NCBI GenBank assembly: GCA_049322755.1
Contig: JBMOQX010000046.1
Span: forward strand, 1 to 64,000
Length of the DNA stretch: 64,000 nucleotides
Direction: 5' to 3'
DNA from: DATIUV01 sp049322755
GTDB taxonomy: Bacteria; Pseudomonadota; Gammaproteobacteria; Burkholderiales; UBA6910
Positions 37,361 through 47,137 of this stretch are shown here, in pieces. The notes under the pieces were generated by a model that saw nothing but the letters and a program-made list of their open reading frames with translations, ran no database searches and was not told the origin of the DNA. The translations under genes and the position numbers were made by a program. The stretch's first letter is position 1; each line of letters opens with the position of its first letter.

Positions 37361-38248
37361 TCAGCCGAACCTGCCCGTGATGTAGTCTTCGGTGAGCTGG
37401 TGGCGGGGATTGACGAAGATCTGATCGGTATCGCCGATCTCGATCAGGTCCCCAAGGTGGAAATAGGCGGTGCGCTGGGAAACCCGCGCCGCCTGCTGCA
37501 TCGAGTGGGTGACGATGCAGATGGAGTACTGCTGGCGCAGCTCGTCGATCAGCTGCTCGATCTTGGCGGTGGAGATCGGGTCCAGGGCCGAGCAGGGCTC
37601 GTCCATCAGGATCACCTCCGGCTGCACCGCGATCGACCGGGCGATGCACAGGCGCTGCTGCTGGCCGCCCGACAGGCCGGTGCCGGGCTCCTGCAGCCGG
37701 TCCTTGACCTCGTTCCAGAGGTTCGCCTTTTGCAGGCTGGTGACGACGATCTCCTCGAGCTCGGTCTTGTTCTGCGCCAAGCCATGGATCCTGGGCCCAA
37801 AGGCGACATTCTCGAAAATGGACTTCGGGAACGGGTTCGGCTTCTGGAACACCATGCTGACCTGGGCCCGCAGCGGCACCACGTCGATGTCGCGGCCGTT
37901 GATGTCCTTGCCGTCCATGATGATTTCGCCGGTGACCCGGCAGCCCACGATGGTGTCGTTCATGCGGTTGAGGCAGCGCAGGAAGGTGGTCTTGCCGCAG
38001 CCGGACGGGCCGATCATCGCCAGCACCTCGTTCTTGCCGACATCGAGGCTGATGTTCTTGATCGCCTGCTTTTCGCCGTAAAAAACGTTGACGTCGGTGC
38101 ACCTGATGCGGGGATCCCGAACGCGCGAGTCGCCGACGGTCTCGCGCACGTCGCGATGAACGGTCGCGGTGCCCTTGATCTGAACCGCGTCCTTCACGTG
38201 GGTGTCCTCGAACACCTCAGCTTCCTTGATCTGACCTTGCGCTTCCAT
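37361..38248 (-). CDS. pstB: Phosphate ABC transporter ATP-binding protein
   Basis: 295 residues with Walker A GPSGCGKT (80-87), signature LSGGQQQR and Walker B VILMDEPCSALD. About 40 residues longer at the N terminus than typical PstB, the extension being acidic and of unknown purpose. Energises high-affinity phosphate uptake with PstS, PstC and PstA. Last gene in the pst set here; no phoU follows it. Confidence 0.96.
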   Translation of the reverse strand: MEAQGQIKEAEVFEDTHVKDAVQIKGTATVHRDVRETVGDSRVRDPRIRCTDVNVFYGEKQAIKNISLDVGKNEVLAMIGPSGCGKTTFLRCLNRMNDTIVGCRVTGEIIMDGKDINGRDIDVVPLRAQVSMVFQKPNPFPKSIFENVAFGPRIHGLAQNKTELEEIVVTSLQKANLWNEVKDRLQEPGTGLSGGQQQRLCIARSIAVQPEVILMDEPCSALDPISTAKIEQLIDELRQQYSICIVTHSMQQAARVSQRTAYFHLGDLIEIGDTDQIFVNPRHQLTEDYITGRFG

Positions 38249-38286
38249 GGGTCACCTCGATGAATCCAGGGCACCAGCTCCCGAAA

Positions 38287-39591
38287 TTACCAACGCCGCT
38301 CAAACCGCTTGCGCATGATTACCGCCAAAGCGTTCATCGCCGCGAGAAACGCCAGGAGCACCATGATAGCAGCCGACGTGCGCTCGACGAATGCGCGCTC
38401 CGGGCTGTCCGCCCAGAGATAGATCTGCACCGGCAGGACTGTAGCCGGATCGAAGATTCCCTGCGGAACGTCCGCGATGAACGCCACCATGCCGATCATC
38501 AGCAGCGGCGCGGTCTCGCCCAGCGCCTGGGCCATGCCGATGATGGTGCCGGTGAGCATTCCGGGCATCGCCAGCGGCAGAACGTGATACAGCATCGCCT
38601 GCATCGGCGACGCACCGACGCCAAACGCCGCCTCCCGGATCGAGGGCGGCACCGACTTCAACGCCGCGCGCCCGGCGATGATGATGGTGGGCAGCGTCAT
38701 CAGCGTCAGCACCAGGCCGCCCACCAGCGGCGCCGAGCGCGGCAGGCCGAAAAAGTTGATGAAAACCGCCAAGCCGAGCAAACCGAAAACGATCGACGGC
38801 ACCGCCGCCAGGTTGTTGATGTTGACCTCGATCAGGTCGGTCCAGCGATTCTTGGGCGCGAACTCCTCGAGGTAGACGGCCGCAGCCACACCCAGCGGGA
38901 ACGACAGCAGCAGCGTCACCAGCAGGGTGAAGATGGACCCCGTCAGCGCGCCCCGGATGCCGGATACCTCGGCGTCCCGCGAATCGCTGCGCGTGAAGAA
39001 TCCGACGTTAAAACGCTGCTCAAGCCGGCCCTCGGCGGCCAGCTTGTCGATCCACGCGAGCTGGTTGTCCTTGATCAGCCGATCGCCCTCCTTAGCGCTG
39101 CGATCGATGTGCCCCTTCATCAGCATGTCGACATCGTCGTCCGCCGGCACCCAGACCGACACGGTCTGGCCGATCAGCCCGGGGTCCGCCAACACCGTGT
39201 CGCGCAGGTCGAACTGGGCCCCGTTGCTCACCAACCCGTAGAGTGCGAAGCGCTCGCGGCGATCGGTCACCCCCGGGAACATCTCGCGCAGATTCTCCTT
39301 GATGAGTGCCGAGAAGTCCGCACCGCGAATTTGCGCCGGGTCGCGTTTCCCGTCGGGGTCGATGACGGCGGGATCGAGCCTGAGGTCCAGCTTGACGTAG
39401 GTCTGCCAGAACGCGGTGTAGCCGTTGGCGATGATGCTGGTAAACAGCAGCACGAGAAAGAGCAGGCCCAGGCCGATAGCGGCCTGACCGTAGAACCGAA
39501 ACCGCTTCTCCGCGGCCCGGCGCCTGCCCATGCCCGCCGCGACCACCTCCACCGTGCGGGGGCGCCCGGGGACCGTGGACACGTCAGTCAT
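38287..39591 (-). CDS. pstA: Phosphate ABC transporter permease, PstA type with extra periplasmic domain
   Basis: 434 residues against about 290 for E. coli PstA. After a first membrane segment there is a periplasmic region of about 170 residues matching the DUF3333 type (SALIKENLREMFPGVTDRRE), then the usual permease domain with GVAAAVYLEEFA and a cytoplasmic EAA loop (REAAFGVGASPMQAMLYHVL). Confidence 0.93.
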   Translation of the reverse strand: MTDVSTVPGRPRTVEVVAAGMGRRRAAEKRFRFYGQAAIGLGLLFLVLLFTSIIANGYTAFWQTYVKLDLRLDPAVIDPDGKRDPAQIRGADFSALIKENLREMFPGVTDRRERFALYGLVSNGAQFDLRDTVLADPGLIGQTVSVWVPADDDVDMLMKGHIDRSAKEGDRLIKDNQLAWIDKLAAEGRLEQRFNVGFFTRSDSRDAEVSGIRGALTGSIFTLLVTLLLSFPLGVAAAVYLEEFAPKNRWTDLIEVNINNLAAVPSIVFGLLGLAVFINFFGLPRSAPLVGGLVLTLMTLPTIIIAGRAALKSVPPSIREAAFGVGASPMQAMLYHVLPLAMPGMLTGTIIGMAQALGETAPLLMIGMVAFIADVPQGIFDPATVLPVQIYLWADSPERAFVERTSAAIMVLLAFLAAMNALAVIMRKRFERRW

Positions 39592-40969
39592 ACTGCTCCC
39601 GATACTTGCGCACGATGTAGAGGGCGGCGACGTTGAGAATCAACGTGATCACGAACAGCACCAGGCCCAGCGCGAACGCCGCCAGGGTCTTGGGACTGTC
39701 GAATTCCTGGTCCCCGATCAGCAGCGTGACGATCTGCACCGTCACCGTCGTCACCGCCTCGAACGGATTGGCGGTGAGGTTGGCGGCCAGCCCGGCCGCC
39801 ATCACCACGATCATGGTCTCGCCCACCGCGCGCGACACCGCCAGCAGGATGGCGCCGACGATCCCCGGCAGCGCCGCCGGAAAGATCACCTTGCGCACCG
39901 TCTCGGACTGCGTGGCGCCCATGCCGTAGGCGCCGTCCCGCAGCGACTGCGGCACGGCGTTGATCACGTCGTCGGACAGCGACGAGACGAACGGAATGAT
40001 CATGATGCCCATCACCAGCCCGGCGGCGAGCGCGCTTTCGGAAGCGATGTCGAGCCCGAACATCCCGCCGGAATCGCGGATGAACGGCGCGACGATGAGA
40101 GCGGCGAAGAAACCGTAGACCACGGTGGGAATTCCGGCCAGCACCTCCAGCAGCGGCTTGGCCGTGGCCCGCAGCTTCGGGCCGGCGTACTCGGCCAGGT
40201 AGATCGCCGACATCAGACCGACAGGCACCGCGACCAGCATCGCGATCAGCGTGATCAGCAGCGTGCCGGCGAACAGCGGCACCGCGCCGAAGGCCCCGGA
40301 CGAACCGACCTGGTCGGCGCGGATCGCGGTCTGCGGACTCCAGTTCAGCCCGAACAGAAACTCGGTGACCGGGACGGCCTGAAAGAACCGTATGGATTCG
40401 AACAGCACCGACAGCACGATGCCGACGGTGGTGAGGATCGCGATGGCGGAGCAGGCGATCAGGACCCAGAGGATGGTGGTTTCGACGGCATTGCGCGCAC
40501 GGTGGTGCGGCTTGATGCGTAGCAGCGTAATCCATCCGCCGAGCACCGCCAGCGACAGCGCCACCGCGAACAGGGCGCCATGACCGAACGAGCGCAGTTC
40601 CTTGTAGCGCTCGGCCGCGGCCAGTATCGCGGGGCTGGGTTCCTGGGACGTGATGTTGCCTGCCACCAGGTTCTTGATGTCGTTCACCACCAGCGTGAGG
40701 CGGTCGGCACCCGTCTGCCGGATCTCCTCCGGCAGGGCGGCCACGACCATGCTGGTGACGATCTTATCCTGCAGCGCGACCCACAGTCCGATCACCAGCA
40801 GCGCCGGCAGCGCGGACCAGATGGCGGTGTAGAACCCGTAATACGCCGGCAGGGAATGCAGATTCCTGATCCGGCCCTGCGCGACCGAAAACGCGCGCTT
40901 GCGCCCGACGTAATAGGCGAGCGAGCTCAGGGCCAGCAGCAGGACGACGAGGACGGGCGTCTGGAACAC
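39584..40969 (-). CDS. pstC: Phosphate ABC transporter permease, PstC type
   Basis: 461 residues, longer than E. coli PstC because of an N-terminal membrane segment and extra periplasmic region. The permease core shows EFLFGLNWSPQT and an EAA loop (RDGAYGMGATQSETVRKVIFP). Overlaps pstA by eight bases. Confidence 0.93.
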   Translation of the reverse strand: MFQTPVLVVLLLALSSLAYYVGRKRAFSVAQGRIRNLHSLPAYYGFYTAIWSALPALLVIGLWVALQDKIVTSMVVAALPEEIRQTGADRLTLVVNDIKNLVAGNITSQEPSPAILAAAERYKELRSFGHGALFAVALSLAVLGGWITLLRIKPHHRARNAVETTILWVLIACSAIAILTTVGIVLSVLFESIRFFQAVPVTEFLFGLNWSPQTAIRADQVGSSGAFGAVPLFAGTLLITLIAMLVAVPVGLMSAIYLAEYAGPKLRATAKPLLEVLAGIPTVVYGFFAALIVAPFIRDSGGMFGLDIASESALAAGLVMGIMIIPFVSSLSDDVINAVPQSLRDGAYGMGATQSETVRKVIFPAALPGIVGAILLAVSRAVGETMIVVMAAGLAANLTANPFEAVTTVTVQIVTLLIGDQEFDSPKTLAAFALGLVLFVITLILNVAALYIVRKYREQYD

Positions 40970-40992
40970 GGGACGATATTATTATCGGTTTT

Positions 40993-41032
40993 CAGAAACG
41001 CGAAAACGGCGGCAGGCGCAGCCTGCCGCCGT
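40993..41032 (-). terminator. Hairpin between pstS and pstC
   Basis: A 12-bp perfect GC-rich stem with a 3-nt loop (41006-41032), followed on the minus strand by TTTTCGCGTTTC. It could lower pstCAB expression relative to pstS, as is common for binding-protein genes. Confidence 0.65.
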
Positions 41033-41043
41033 CAGCCGAAACG

Positions 41044-42093
41044 TTACTTTGCCATCGCCATCGTCTGCAGGTTCTTGACGGCGTTCACCACCTTGGCGCG
41101 TTCGTCCTTGGGCAGCGGAATCAGGCCGCGCGCGGCGAGGTAGCCGTCGTCGCCCATCGCCTTGTTGCTGGTGAACTCGCCCAGGAACTCCTTGATGCCG
41201 GGAATCACGCCGACGTGGGCTTTTTTCACGTAGAAGAACAGCGGGCGGGAAACCGGGTATTTGCCGCTGGCGATGGAATCAAATTCCGGCAGCACACCCT
41301 CGATAGGCAATCCCTGCACCTTGTCGCGGTTCTGGTCGAGGAAGCTGTAGCCGAAGATGCCGACCGCGGCCGGGTTGGCGGCCAACTTCTGCACGATGAG
41401 GTTGTCGTTCTCGCCCGCCTCGACGAAGATGCCGTCTTCACGCATGGTCTGGCAGACGGCCTTGTGACGCCTCTTGTCGCTGTCCTTCAGCGCCTTGATT
41501 TCCGGGAACTGGTCGCATGCTTCTTCCATTACGAGCTCGACGAAGGCGTCCCGCGTGCCGGAAGTCGGCGGCGGGCCGAGAATTTCCAGCTTCTGGTCCG
41601 GAAGGCTGGGATTGATGTCCTTCCAGGTCCTGTAGGGGTTCGGGATCAGCTTGCCGCCGCCCTTGGGATCGGGAACTTCCTTGGCCAGGGCCATGAAGAC
41701 CTCCTTGCGCGTAAGCGCCAGAACAGGGGCGCCCTTGGCGTTCGCCATCGACAGGCCATCGTAGCCGATCTTGACTTCGATCACGTCGGTCACGCCATTC
41801 TTGGCGCAGGTCTCGAGCTCGGTCTTCTTGATCGCGCGCGAAGAGTTGGTGATGTCCGGGTGCTGCACGCCGACGCCGGTGCAGAACAGCTTGATGCCGC
41901 CACCCGAGCCGGTGGACTCGATCTTCGGCGTCTTGAACTTGGTGGCCTTGCCGAACTGCTCGGCCACGACCGTGGCGAACGGGTACACCGTCGACGAGCC
42001 GACGATGCTGATGTAGTCGCGCGAGGACTGCGCAAACGCGGCGCCGGAAACGGCGGCCGAAAGCGCGGCGATAGCGAAAGTCGCCTTTTTCAT
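41044..42093 (-). CDS. pstS: Phosphate ABC transporter substrate-binding protein
   Basis: 349 residues with a signal peptide (MKKATFAIAALSAAVSGAAFA, cut after residue 21). ISIVGSSTVYPF and STGSGGGIKLFC form the phosphate site, TSGTRDAFVELV a further contact. ATG 42093 has perfect AGGAGG. A Pho box lies upstream. Confidence 0.95.
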   Translation of the reverse strand: MKKATFAIAALSAAVSGAAFAQSSRDYISIVGSSTVYPFATVVAEQFGKATKFKTPKIESTGSGGGIKLFCTGVGVQHPDITNSSRAIKKTELETCAKNGVTDVIEVKIGYDGLSMANAKGAPVLALTRKEVFMALAKEVPDPKGGGKLIPNPYRTWKDINPSLPDQKLEILGPPPTSGTRDAFVELVMEEACDQFPEIKALKDSDKRRHKAVCQTMREDGIFVEAGENDNLIVQKLAANPAAVGIFGYSFLDQNRDKVQGLPIEGVLPEFDSIASGKYPVSRPLFFYVKKAHVGVIPGIKEFLGEFTSNKAMGDDGYLAARGLIPLPKDERAKVVNAVKNLQTMAMAK

Positions 42094-42194
42094 CGATTGC
42101 CTCCTGTTGAAGAAAACACTGCTGTTCATTTGACGAGAGGGTTTGATTTCAGGCCGGTACCTGGCTTCTCTTTGGGTATCGGCTCAAAGCCCGC

Positions 42195-42239
42195 ACTCTA
42201 CATTGCGAAGGCTTACGTTATACGGCAGCAATGTGACAG
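42195..42239 (-). promoter_or_regulatory. Pho box and promoter of pstS
   Basis: On the minus strand: CTGTCAC, four bases, CTGCCGT, four bases, CGTAAGC, then ten bases and a -10-like TAGAGT (42195-42200). The first two units (42222-42239) match the PhoB repeat CTGTCAT with 6/7 and 5/7 positions at the required 11-bp period. The remaining gap 42240-42424 holds nothing else I can support. Confidence 0.65.
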
Positions 42240-42424
42240 TTTCTTTAAACCCCGCCGGATTCCAAGCGATGGGCGGAGAGGCCGCGACGACGGTCCGGCG
42301 CCGGGCCTCGCCCCGGTGGCCCCGGTAGCCAGTTTTTCGCGTCGAATCAAAGCAGCGGCCGGGAACGGAACCCCCGACCGGGGCCAGCGGGCGCCCTGCG
42401 ATCCGGGGGTTGGTATTCACTGAC

Positions 42425-43117
42425 TTATCCGGCATGGGAAGCGGGTTCTTCCGCGCTGACGAACTTGTGCACGTGATCGGCGACATTGCGCGCGTGGTCG
42501 CCGACCCGCTCAATGGCCTTGGTCAGCAACACCGCGTTGACGGCGCTTCCCACCAGCGGGGGGGTTTCCAGCACGAAAGAGGTCATCCGCCGCACGCAAC
42601 CGCGAAACACCTGGTCCAACTCCCGGTGCCGTTCGCGCACCCGGTCGGCTTCGTGCCGGTCGAGGCTGTCGAGGGCTGCAAGCGCGTCCTCCACCATTGC
42701 CAGCGACACCTGGGCCATCGACTGGACGTCGTGCGCCATGACCGGCGCCAGCGGCCGGGTCCTGCCCTCGTGGGTATCGACGATGAAATGGGCGACCTTC
42801 GCCGCGGCGTCGCCGATCCGTTCCAGTTCGGTGACCGTCTTGGCCAGGGCAAGCACCGCGCGCAGGTCCCGGGCGACCGGCGACCGGCGTCCGATGAGCG
42901 AAAGGATCTGGGCGTCGAGCGCGATCTGCAGGTCGTCCACCTCCTCCTCCCGCGCGAGCACGTGACGGGCGGTGTCCAGGTCGTTCGCCTTGAGCGCGCC
43001 GAGCGCGACCCGGCACTGGTCGAGAGCGAGCCCGCCCAGCTCCAGGACGCGCAGGTGAATCTGGTTGAGCTCGCCGTCGAAGCGGCGGACGGTATGGCCT
43101 TCCAGCAGACTGGACAC
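42425..43117 (-). CDS. phoU: Phosphate signalling protein PhoU
   Basis: 230 residues from GTG 43117, the helical two-repeat PhoU fold, with metal-binding type segments ERIGDAAAKVA and ERVGDHARNVADH in the two repeats. It dampens PhoR/PhoB signalling via the Pst transporter. Unusually it lies upstream of pstS, separated by about 330 bases with their own promoter. Confidence 0.94.
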   Translation of the reverse strand: MSSLLEGHTVRRFDGELNQIHLRVLELGGLALDQCRVALGALKANDLDTARHVLAREEEVDDLQIALDAQILSLIGRRSPVARDLRAVLALAKTVTELERIGDAAAKVAHFIVDTHEGRTRPLAPVMAHDVQSMAQVSLAMVEDALAALDSLDRHEADRVRERHRELDQVFRGCVRRMTSFVLETPPLVGSAVNAVLLTKAIERVGDHARNVADHVHKFVSAEEPASHAG

Positions 43118-43384
43118 GGGTTACGGGTCCCTCCGGGGCGGCTGCCGGGCCGCGACTCCGCGGTCCCGTGCACGCCGAATGGATAACCCGCCGCAGCGGC
43201 AACGCGCCTTCACCGCCGCCGAGCGGTCCTCGCCCGGACCATGGGGACGCCGCGCGAGAACCGCAATGATATTTCGATCAGGTTACAGTTTTTTTAACGT
43301 CCAGCCCGCAGGAGAAGGGAGGAAGAACGAATCCCTATCGCTGTGCCCCTTCTTGCCGCGCGGAGGCAGGCGATTACGGCTCCC

Positions 43385-44731
43385 TCAGGCCGCCGCGCGC
43401 ACCGCATCCGCAATGCGGTCCGCCAGTTCCCGGACGCGGGACTCCGACGGTCCCTCCACCATGACCCGGATCACGGGCTCGGTGCCCGAGGCGCGCAGCA
43501 GCACCCGGCCTTCGCCGTTCAGGCTTTCCTCGGCGTCGAGCACCGCTGCGCGCACCGCGTCGCTGGCCTCGAAGTCGAAGCGGCGGGCAAGCCGGACGTT
43601 CACCAGGACCTGGGGAAACAGCTCGAGTCCGGCGGTCAGCTCCGCCAGGGTCGCGCCGCCGGCGCGCATCGCGTGCAGTACCTGCAGCGCCGAGACGATG
43701 CCGTCGCCCGTGGTGTGTTTGTCGAGGCAGATGATGTGTCCCGAGTTCTCGCCGCCCAGCTGCCATCTCCGCTCCTGCAGCATCTCCAGAACATAGCGGT
43801 CCCCCACTTTGGCGCGGGCGAACGCGACGCCGGCGGCGCCGAGCGCCTTCTCCAGCGCCAGGTTGGTCATCAGCGTGCCCACTACGCCGCCCTGCAGCGT
43901 TCCGGATCGCAGCCGCAGCATCGCAATGACGTACAGCAGCTGGTCGCCGTCGTACACCCCGCCGTCCCGGTCGCAGACCAGCAGGCGGTCGCCGTCGCCG
44001 TCGAACGCGATCCCGAGGTCCGCGCCATGCTCGGCCACCGCCCGCCGGATCGACTCCGGATGCGTCGCGCCGGCCTCGAGGTTGATGTTGAGGCCGTCGG
44101 GCTCGACGCCGACCGGATACACCTCGGCGCCGAGTTCGTGGAACACGTGCGGCGCGACGTGGTAGGTGGCGCCGTGGGCGCAATCCACGGCCAGACGCAT
44201 CCCGCGCAGATCGAGCCGGGACGGGAACGTGCTTTTGCAGAACTCGATATAACGCCCCGGCGCGTCGTTCACCCGCCGCGCCTTGCCGAGCTCCGCGGAG
44301 GCCCGCGTCTGCATGGGCGTCTCCAGAGCCTGCTCGATGGCGAGCTCGGTTTCGTCGGGCAGCTTGAGGCCGTCGCCGGAGAAAAACTTGATGCCGTTGT
44401 CATCGAACGGGTTGTGGGACGCGCTGATGACGACGCCGGCCTGGAGCCGCAGCGCCCGCGTGAGGTAGGCCACCGCCGGCGTCGGCATCGGTCCCGCCAG
44501 GTAGACGTCGACGCCCGCGGCGGAGAACCCGGCCTCCAGCGCCGCCTCCAGCATGTAGCCGGAAATGCGGGTGTCCTTGCCGATGAGCACGGCGGGATGG
44601 ACATGGGCGCGCTCGCGCGCGGCCAGCACCTGCCCCGCGGCGTAGCCCAGCCGCATTATGAAATCGGGCGTAATCGGCGCCTCGCCGACGCGGCCGCGGA
44701 TGCCATCGGTGCCAAAATACGCGCGCTTCAT
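43385..44731 (-). CDS. glmM: Phosphoglucosamine mutase
   Basis: 448 residues. Phosphoserine loop SASHNP with Ser105, metal loop DGDGDR, substrate loop GENSGH and phosphate loop RASGTEPVIRV. Converts glucosamine-6-phosphate to glucosamine-1-phosphate for peptidoglycan and LPS. In most betaproteobacteria it directly follows folP; here an ars-type cassette separates them. Confidence 0.96.
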   Translation of the reverse strand: MKRAYFGTDGIRGRVGEAPITPDFIMRLGYAAGQVLAARERAHVHPAVLIGKDTRISGYMLEAALEAGFSAAGVDVYLAGPMPTPAVAYLTRALRLQAGVVISASHNPFDDNGIKFFSGDGLKLPDETELAIEQALETPMQTRASAELGKARRVNDAPGRYIEFCKSTFPSRLDLRGMRLAVDCAHGATYHVAPHVFHELGAEVYPVGVEPDGLNINLEAGATHPESIRRAVAEHGADLGIAFDGDGDRLLVCDRDGGVYDGDQLLYVIAMLRLRSGTLQGGVVGTLMTNLALEKALGAAGVAFARAKVGDRYVLEMLQERRWQLGGENSGHIICLDKHTTGDGIVSALQVLHAMRAGGATLAELTAGLELFPQVLVNVRLARRFDFEASDAVRAAVLDAEESLNGEGRVLLRASGTEPVIRVMVEGPSESRVRELADRIADAVRAAA

Positions 44732-44804
44732 CAAGACCCCGGACGAACGTTGCACCCCGCGAATGTACTCCAGCGGCCCGGCGGGTTCCAGCGAGCCGGG
44801 ACGG

Positions 44805-45621
44805 TCATCGCGCAGCGAGCCGCAGGCCGGCGCGCAGCGCCACCGGCCCCAGCGCCACCGCCATGCTGCAGAAGGCGAGCGCCCAGCCCAGCGTCTCGCG
44901 GGCGGGGAACAGGTCCAGGACCACCCCGAACACCAGCGGCCCAAGGAAGGCGCCCAGGAAGCCGAAGCTGGAATAGAGCGCCATGGCGGCGCCGCGGGCC
45001 TCCGCCGGCGCCGCCTGCAGCAGCCCGGCGGTGAGCGCCGCCGAGTCGCCGTTCACGGTCACGGCGTAGAAGCACAGCAGCGCCGCCACCGCCAGTGGCG
45101 GCAACCCGCTCGCGGCTCCCACCACGACCGCCAGCAGCGCGGAGACTCCCATCACCGCGGTCACCGCCCGGGCGCGCCCCAGCTTCACCGCCGGCTCGTT
45201 GCCCAGCACGCTGGAGGGCATGCCGATGAGCGTGATCAGCGTCGCCACCAGCGTCGGGGCCACTGTAGGTGCCGGCCAGCCCGACGCCGGCGAGGGTGCG
45301 CAGCGCCAGCGCGCTCCAGAAGCCCTGGGCCAGCAGCGCGAAGGCGAGCGCCGCGGCGGCGGTGAGGGCGCAGCTCCAGAGGTAGATGGCGCAGGCGTCG
45401 GCGTGGTCGGTGAGGCCCACCAGGAACAGCACCGCGATAACGTATCCGGCGAAGAAGATACCGCTGATCCAGCCGGCTTCGGTATTGGTGAGTCCCCACT
45501 CCGCGTGGAACGCCGGCAGCAGCGCGGCGAAGGCGGCGACGCCCAGCATGGTGAGGACCTCGGCGCCGCACAGGGCGGCCACCAGCCGGATCACGCCGCC
45601 CTCGCCGTCCGCAGCCCCCAT
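44805..45621 (-). pseudogene. MFS transporter, disrupted by internal deletion and frameshift
   Basis: The N-terminal frame (from ATG 45621, about 119 residues, four membrane segments up to RTLAGVGLAGTY) stops matching near 45265, and the C-terminal half continues in another frame (APTLVATLITLIGMPSSVLG to the stop at 44805, about 150 residues). Together they give about 270 residues where MFS carriers have about 390-400, so roughly 100-130 residues around the middle are missing as well. Next to an ArsO-like gene it was presumably an arsenical or antimonial exporter. Assembly error is possible. Confidence 0.7.
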
Positions 45622-45627
45622 CGCGCC

Positions 45628-47109
45628 TCAGCCGCAGCAGGCGCGGGCGGGTTTCGCCGGCGCGGCGGGCGCGTCGTCGCAGCCGCAGCCGGACTCTCCC
45701 GCCGCCTTGGCGGCGGTAGCGTCGGCGCAGCAGGCGAAGGCAGCCTCGGGCGCGGGCCCGCCGCAGCAGGCGGCGGCAGCGGAAACCGTGGCGGTGTCGC
45801 CGGACCGCACGGCCAGGCCCAGATCCCGGATCTGGGCCGGCGAGAGGCTGCACACGCCGGTTTCCGGCAGGACGAGGTGGACATTGTCCGCGGCAGCGAG
45901 GTCGCCCGCCAGCGCCGCCGCCACCGAGCGCGCCTGCTCGTAGCCGGTCAGCAGCAGGAAGGTGGGCGCCCGCCCGTAGCTCTTCATGCCGACAATGTAG
46001 AAATCCTTCTCCCGGTGGGCCAATTCACGGTGGCCGTGGGGCGGCACGCTGCCGCAGCTGTGGACGTTGGGATCGATGAGCGGGCCCAGCTCGGCGGCGC
46101 TCTCCAGGTCGGGATCCAGCGACAGGCGCAACTCCCGCAGGAATTCGAGATCGGGCCGGAAGCCGGTGGCGACGATTACCTCGTCGACGCCGATCGCGCG
46201 GGTCGCCCCCGAGGCGTCTTCCCCGAACACCCGCAGCGCCCCGTCGTCCTCCGGTGCCATCGCCCGGATCCGAAACGGTGCCAGCAGCTCCACGCGCCCC
46301 GCCTCCACCGCCTGTTTCGCCGTCAGCCCCAGCAGCCCGCGCGCGGGCAACGCGTCGGCGGTGCCGCCACCGAAGACCCGCTGCAGGTTGTCGCTGCGCA
46401 GCGCCCACAGCACCCGCGTGGCCGGAACCCGCCCGGCGAGCGCCACGAGATCCAGCATCGCGTTCAACGCCGAGTGACCGCTGCCCACCACCAGTACCCG
46501 CTTGCCCGCGTAGCGCGCACGCTCCGCGCCCAGGACGTCGGGAATTCCATAGCGCAGGCGCGCTGCGGACTCCACCTCGCCCGGCGCCGGCAGTCCCGAA
46601 ACCCCGGCCGGATTGGGCGAGGTCCAGGTGCCCGAGGCGTCGATGACGGCCCGGAATTCGCCCTCCGCGACGCGACCGGCAGCATCCCGCCACCGCACCA
46701 CGAAGGGTTGGCATTCCCGCCCGCGGCTTCGCACCTTGTCGGCGTCGCGCCGCGCGACTGCCACCACCCGGACGTTCAACCGCAGCGCCGCGGCGATCTG
46801 CGGCGTGCGCGCCAGGGGCTCCAGGTATTCCCGCAGCAGCTCCGCCCCCGTCGGATGGTGATCGGGGTCGGGCCGCTGCCAGTCGCGGGCATCCAACAGC
46901 GCGGCCGCGGCTTCGTCGATGCAGTACCACCAGGGCGAGAACAGACGCACATGGGCCCAGTCCCGGATGGCGGCGCCAATGGCGGCGCCGACCTCGAAAA
47001 TCACCGGGGTTTCGCCCCGCGCCAGCAAATGGGCGGCGGCCAGGCCCACCGGCCCGGCACCAATCACGGCCACCGGCAGGGCAGGCGAAACAGGGGGTAC
47101 TCGGTTCAT
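45628..47109 (-). CDS. ArsO-like FAD/NAD(P)-binding oxidoreductase with Cys-pair tail
   Basis: 493 residues. VIGAGPVG (GAGPVG 17-22) binds FAD, VVGSGHSALNA binds NAD(P), and VIVATGFRPD is the ATG motif of flavin monooxygenases. This architecture is found in arsenic operons as ArsO-type proteins. The last 50 residues form an Ala/Pro-rich tail with four cysteine clusters (448-449, 460-461, 475/477, 491-492), suited to binding As(III) or another thiophilic metal. Lies 28 bases after arsR, same strand. Substrate is not known. Confidence 0.8.
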   Translation of the reverse strand: MNRVPPVSPALPVAVIGAGPVGLAAAHLLARGETPVIFEVGAAIGAAIRDWAHVRLFSPWWYCIDEAAAALLDARDWQRPDPDHHPTGAELLREYLEPLARTPQIAAALRLNVRVVAVARRDADKVRSRGRECQPFVVRWRDAAGRVAEGEFRAVIDASGTWTSPNPAGVSGLPAPGEVESAARLRYGIPDVLGAERARYAGKRVLVVGSGHSALNAMLDLVALAGRVPATRVLWALRSDNLQRVFGGGTADALPARGLLGLTAKQAVEAGRVELLAPFRIRAMAPEDDGALRVFGEDASGATRAIGVDEVIVATGFRPDLEFLRELRLSLDPDLESAAELGPLIDPNVHSCGSVPPHGHRELAHREKDFYIVGMKSYGRAPTFLLLTGYEQARSVAAALAGDLAAADNVHLVLPETGVCSLSPAQIRDLGLAVRSGDTATVSAAAACCGGPAPEAAFACCADATAAKAAGESGCGCDDAPAAPAKPARACCG

Positions 47110-47137
47110 GGACAGATCCTTCAATCGAACTTGGTGT

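Noticed and set aside
43261..43290. Pho-box-like half site (CTGTAAC on the minus strand) upstream of phoU
   Set aside because: Only one repeat matches; the neighbouring 11-bp units do not, so it is not convincing next to the pstS site.
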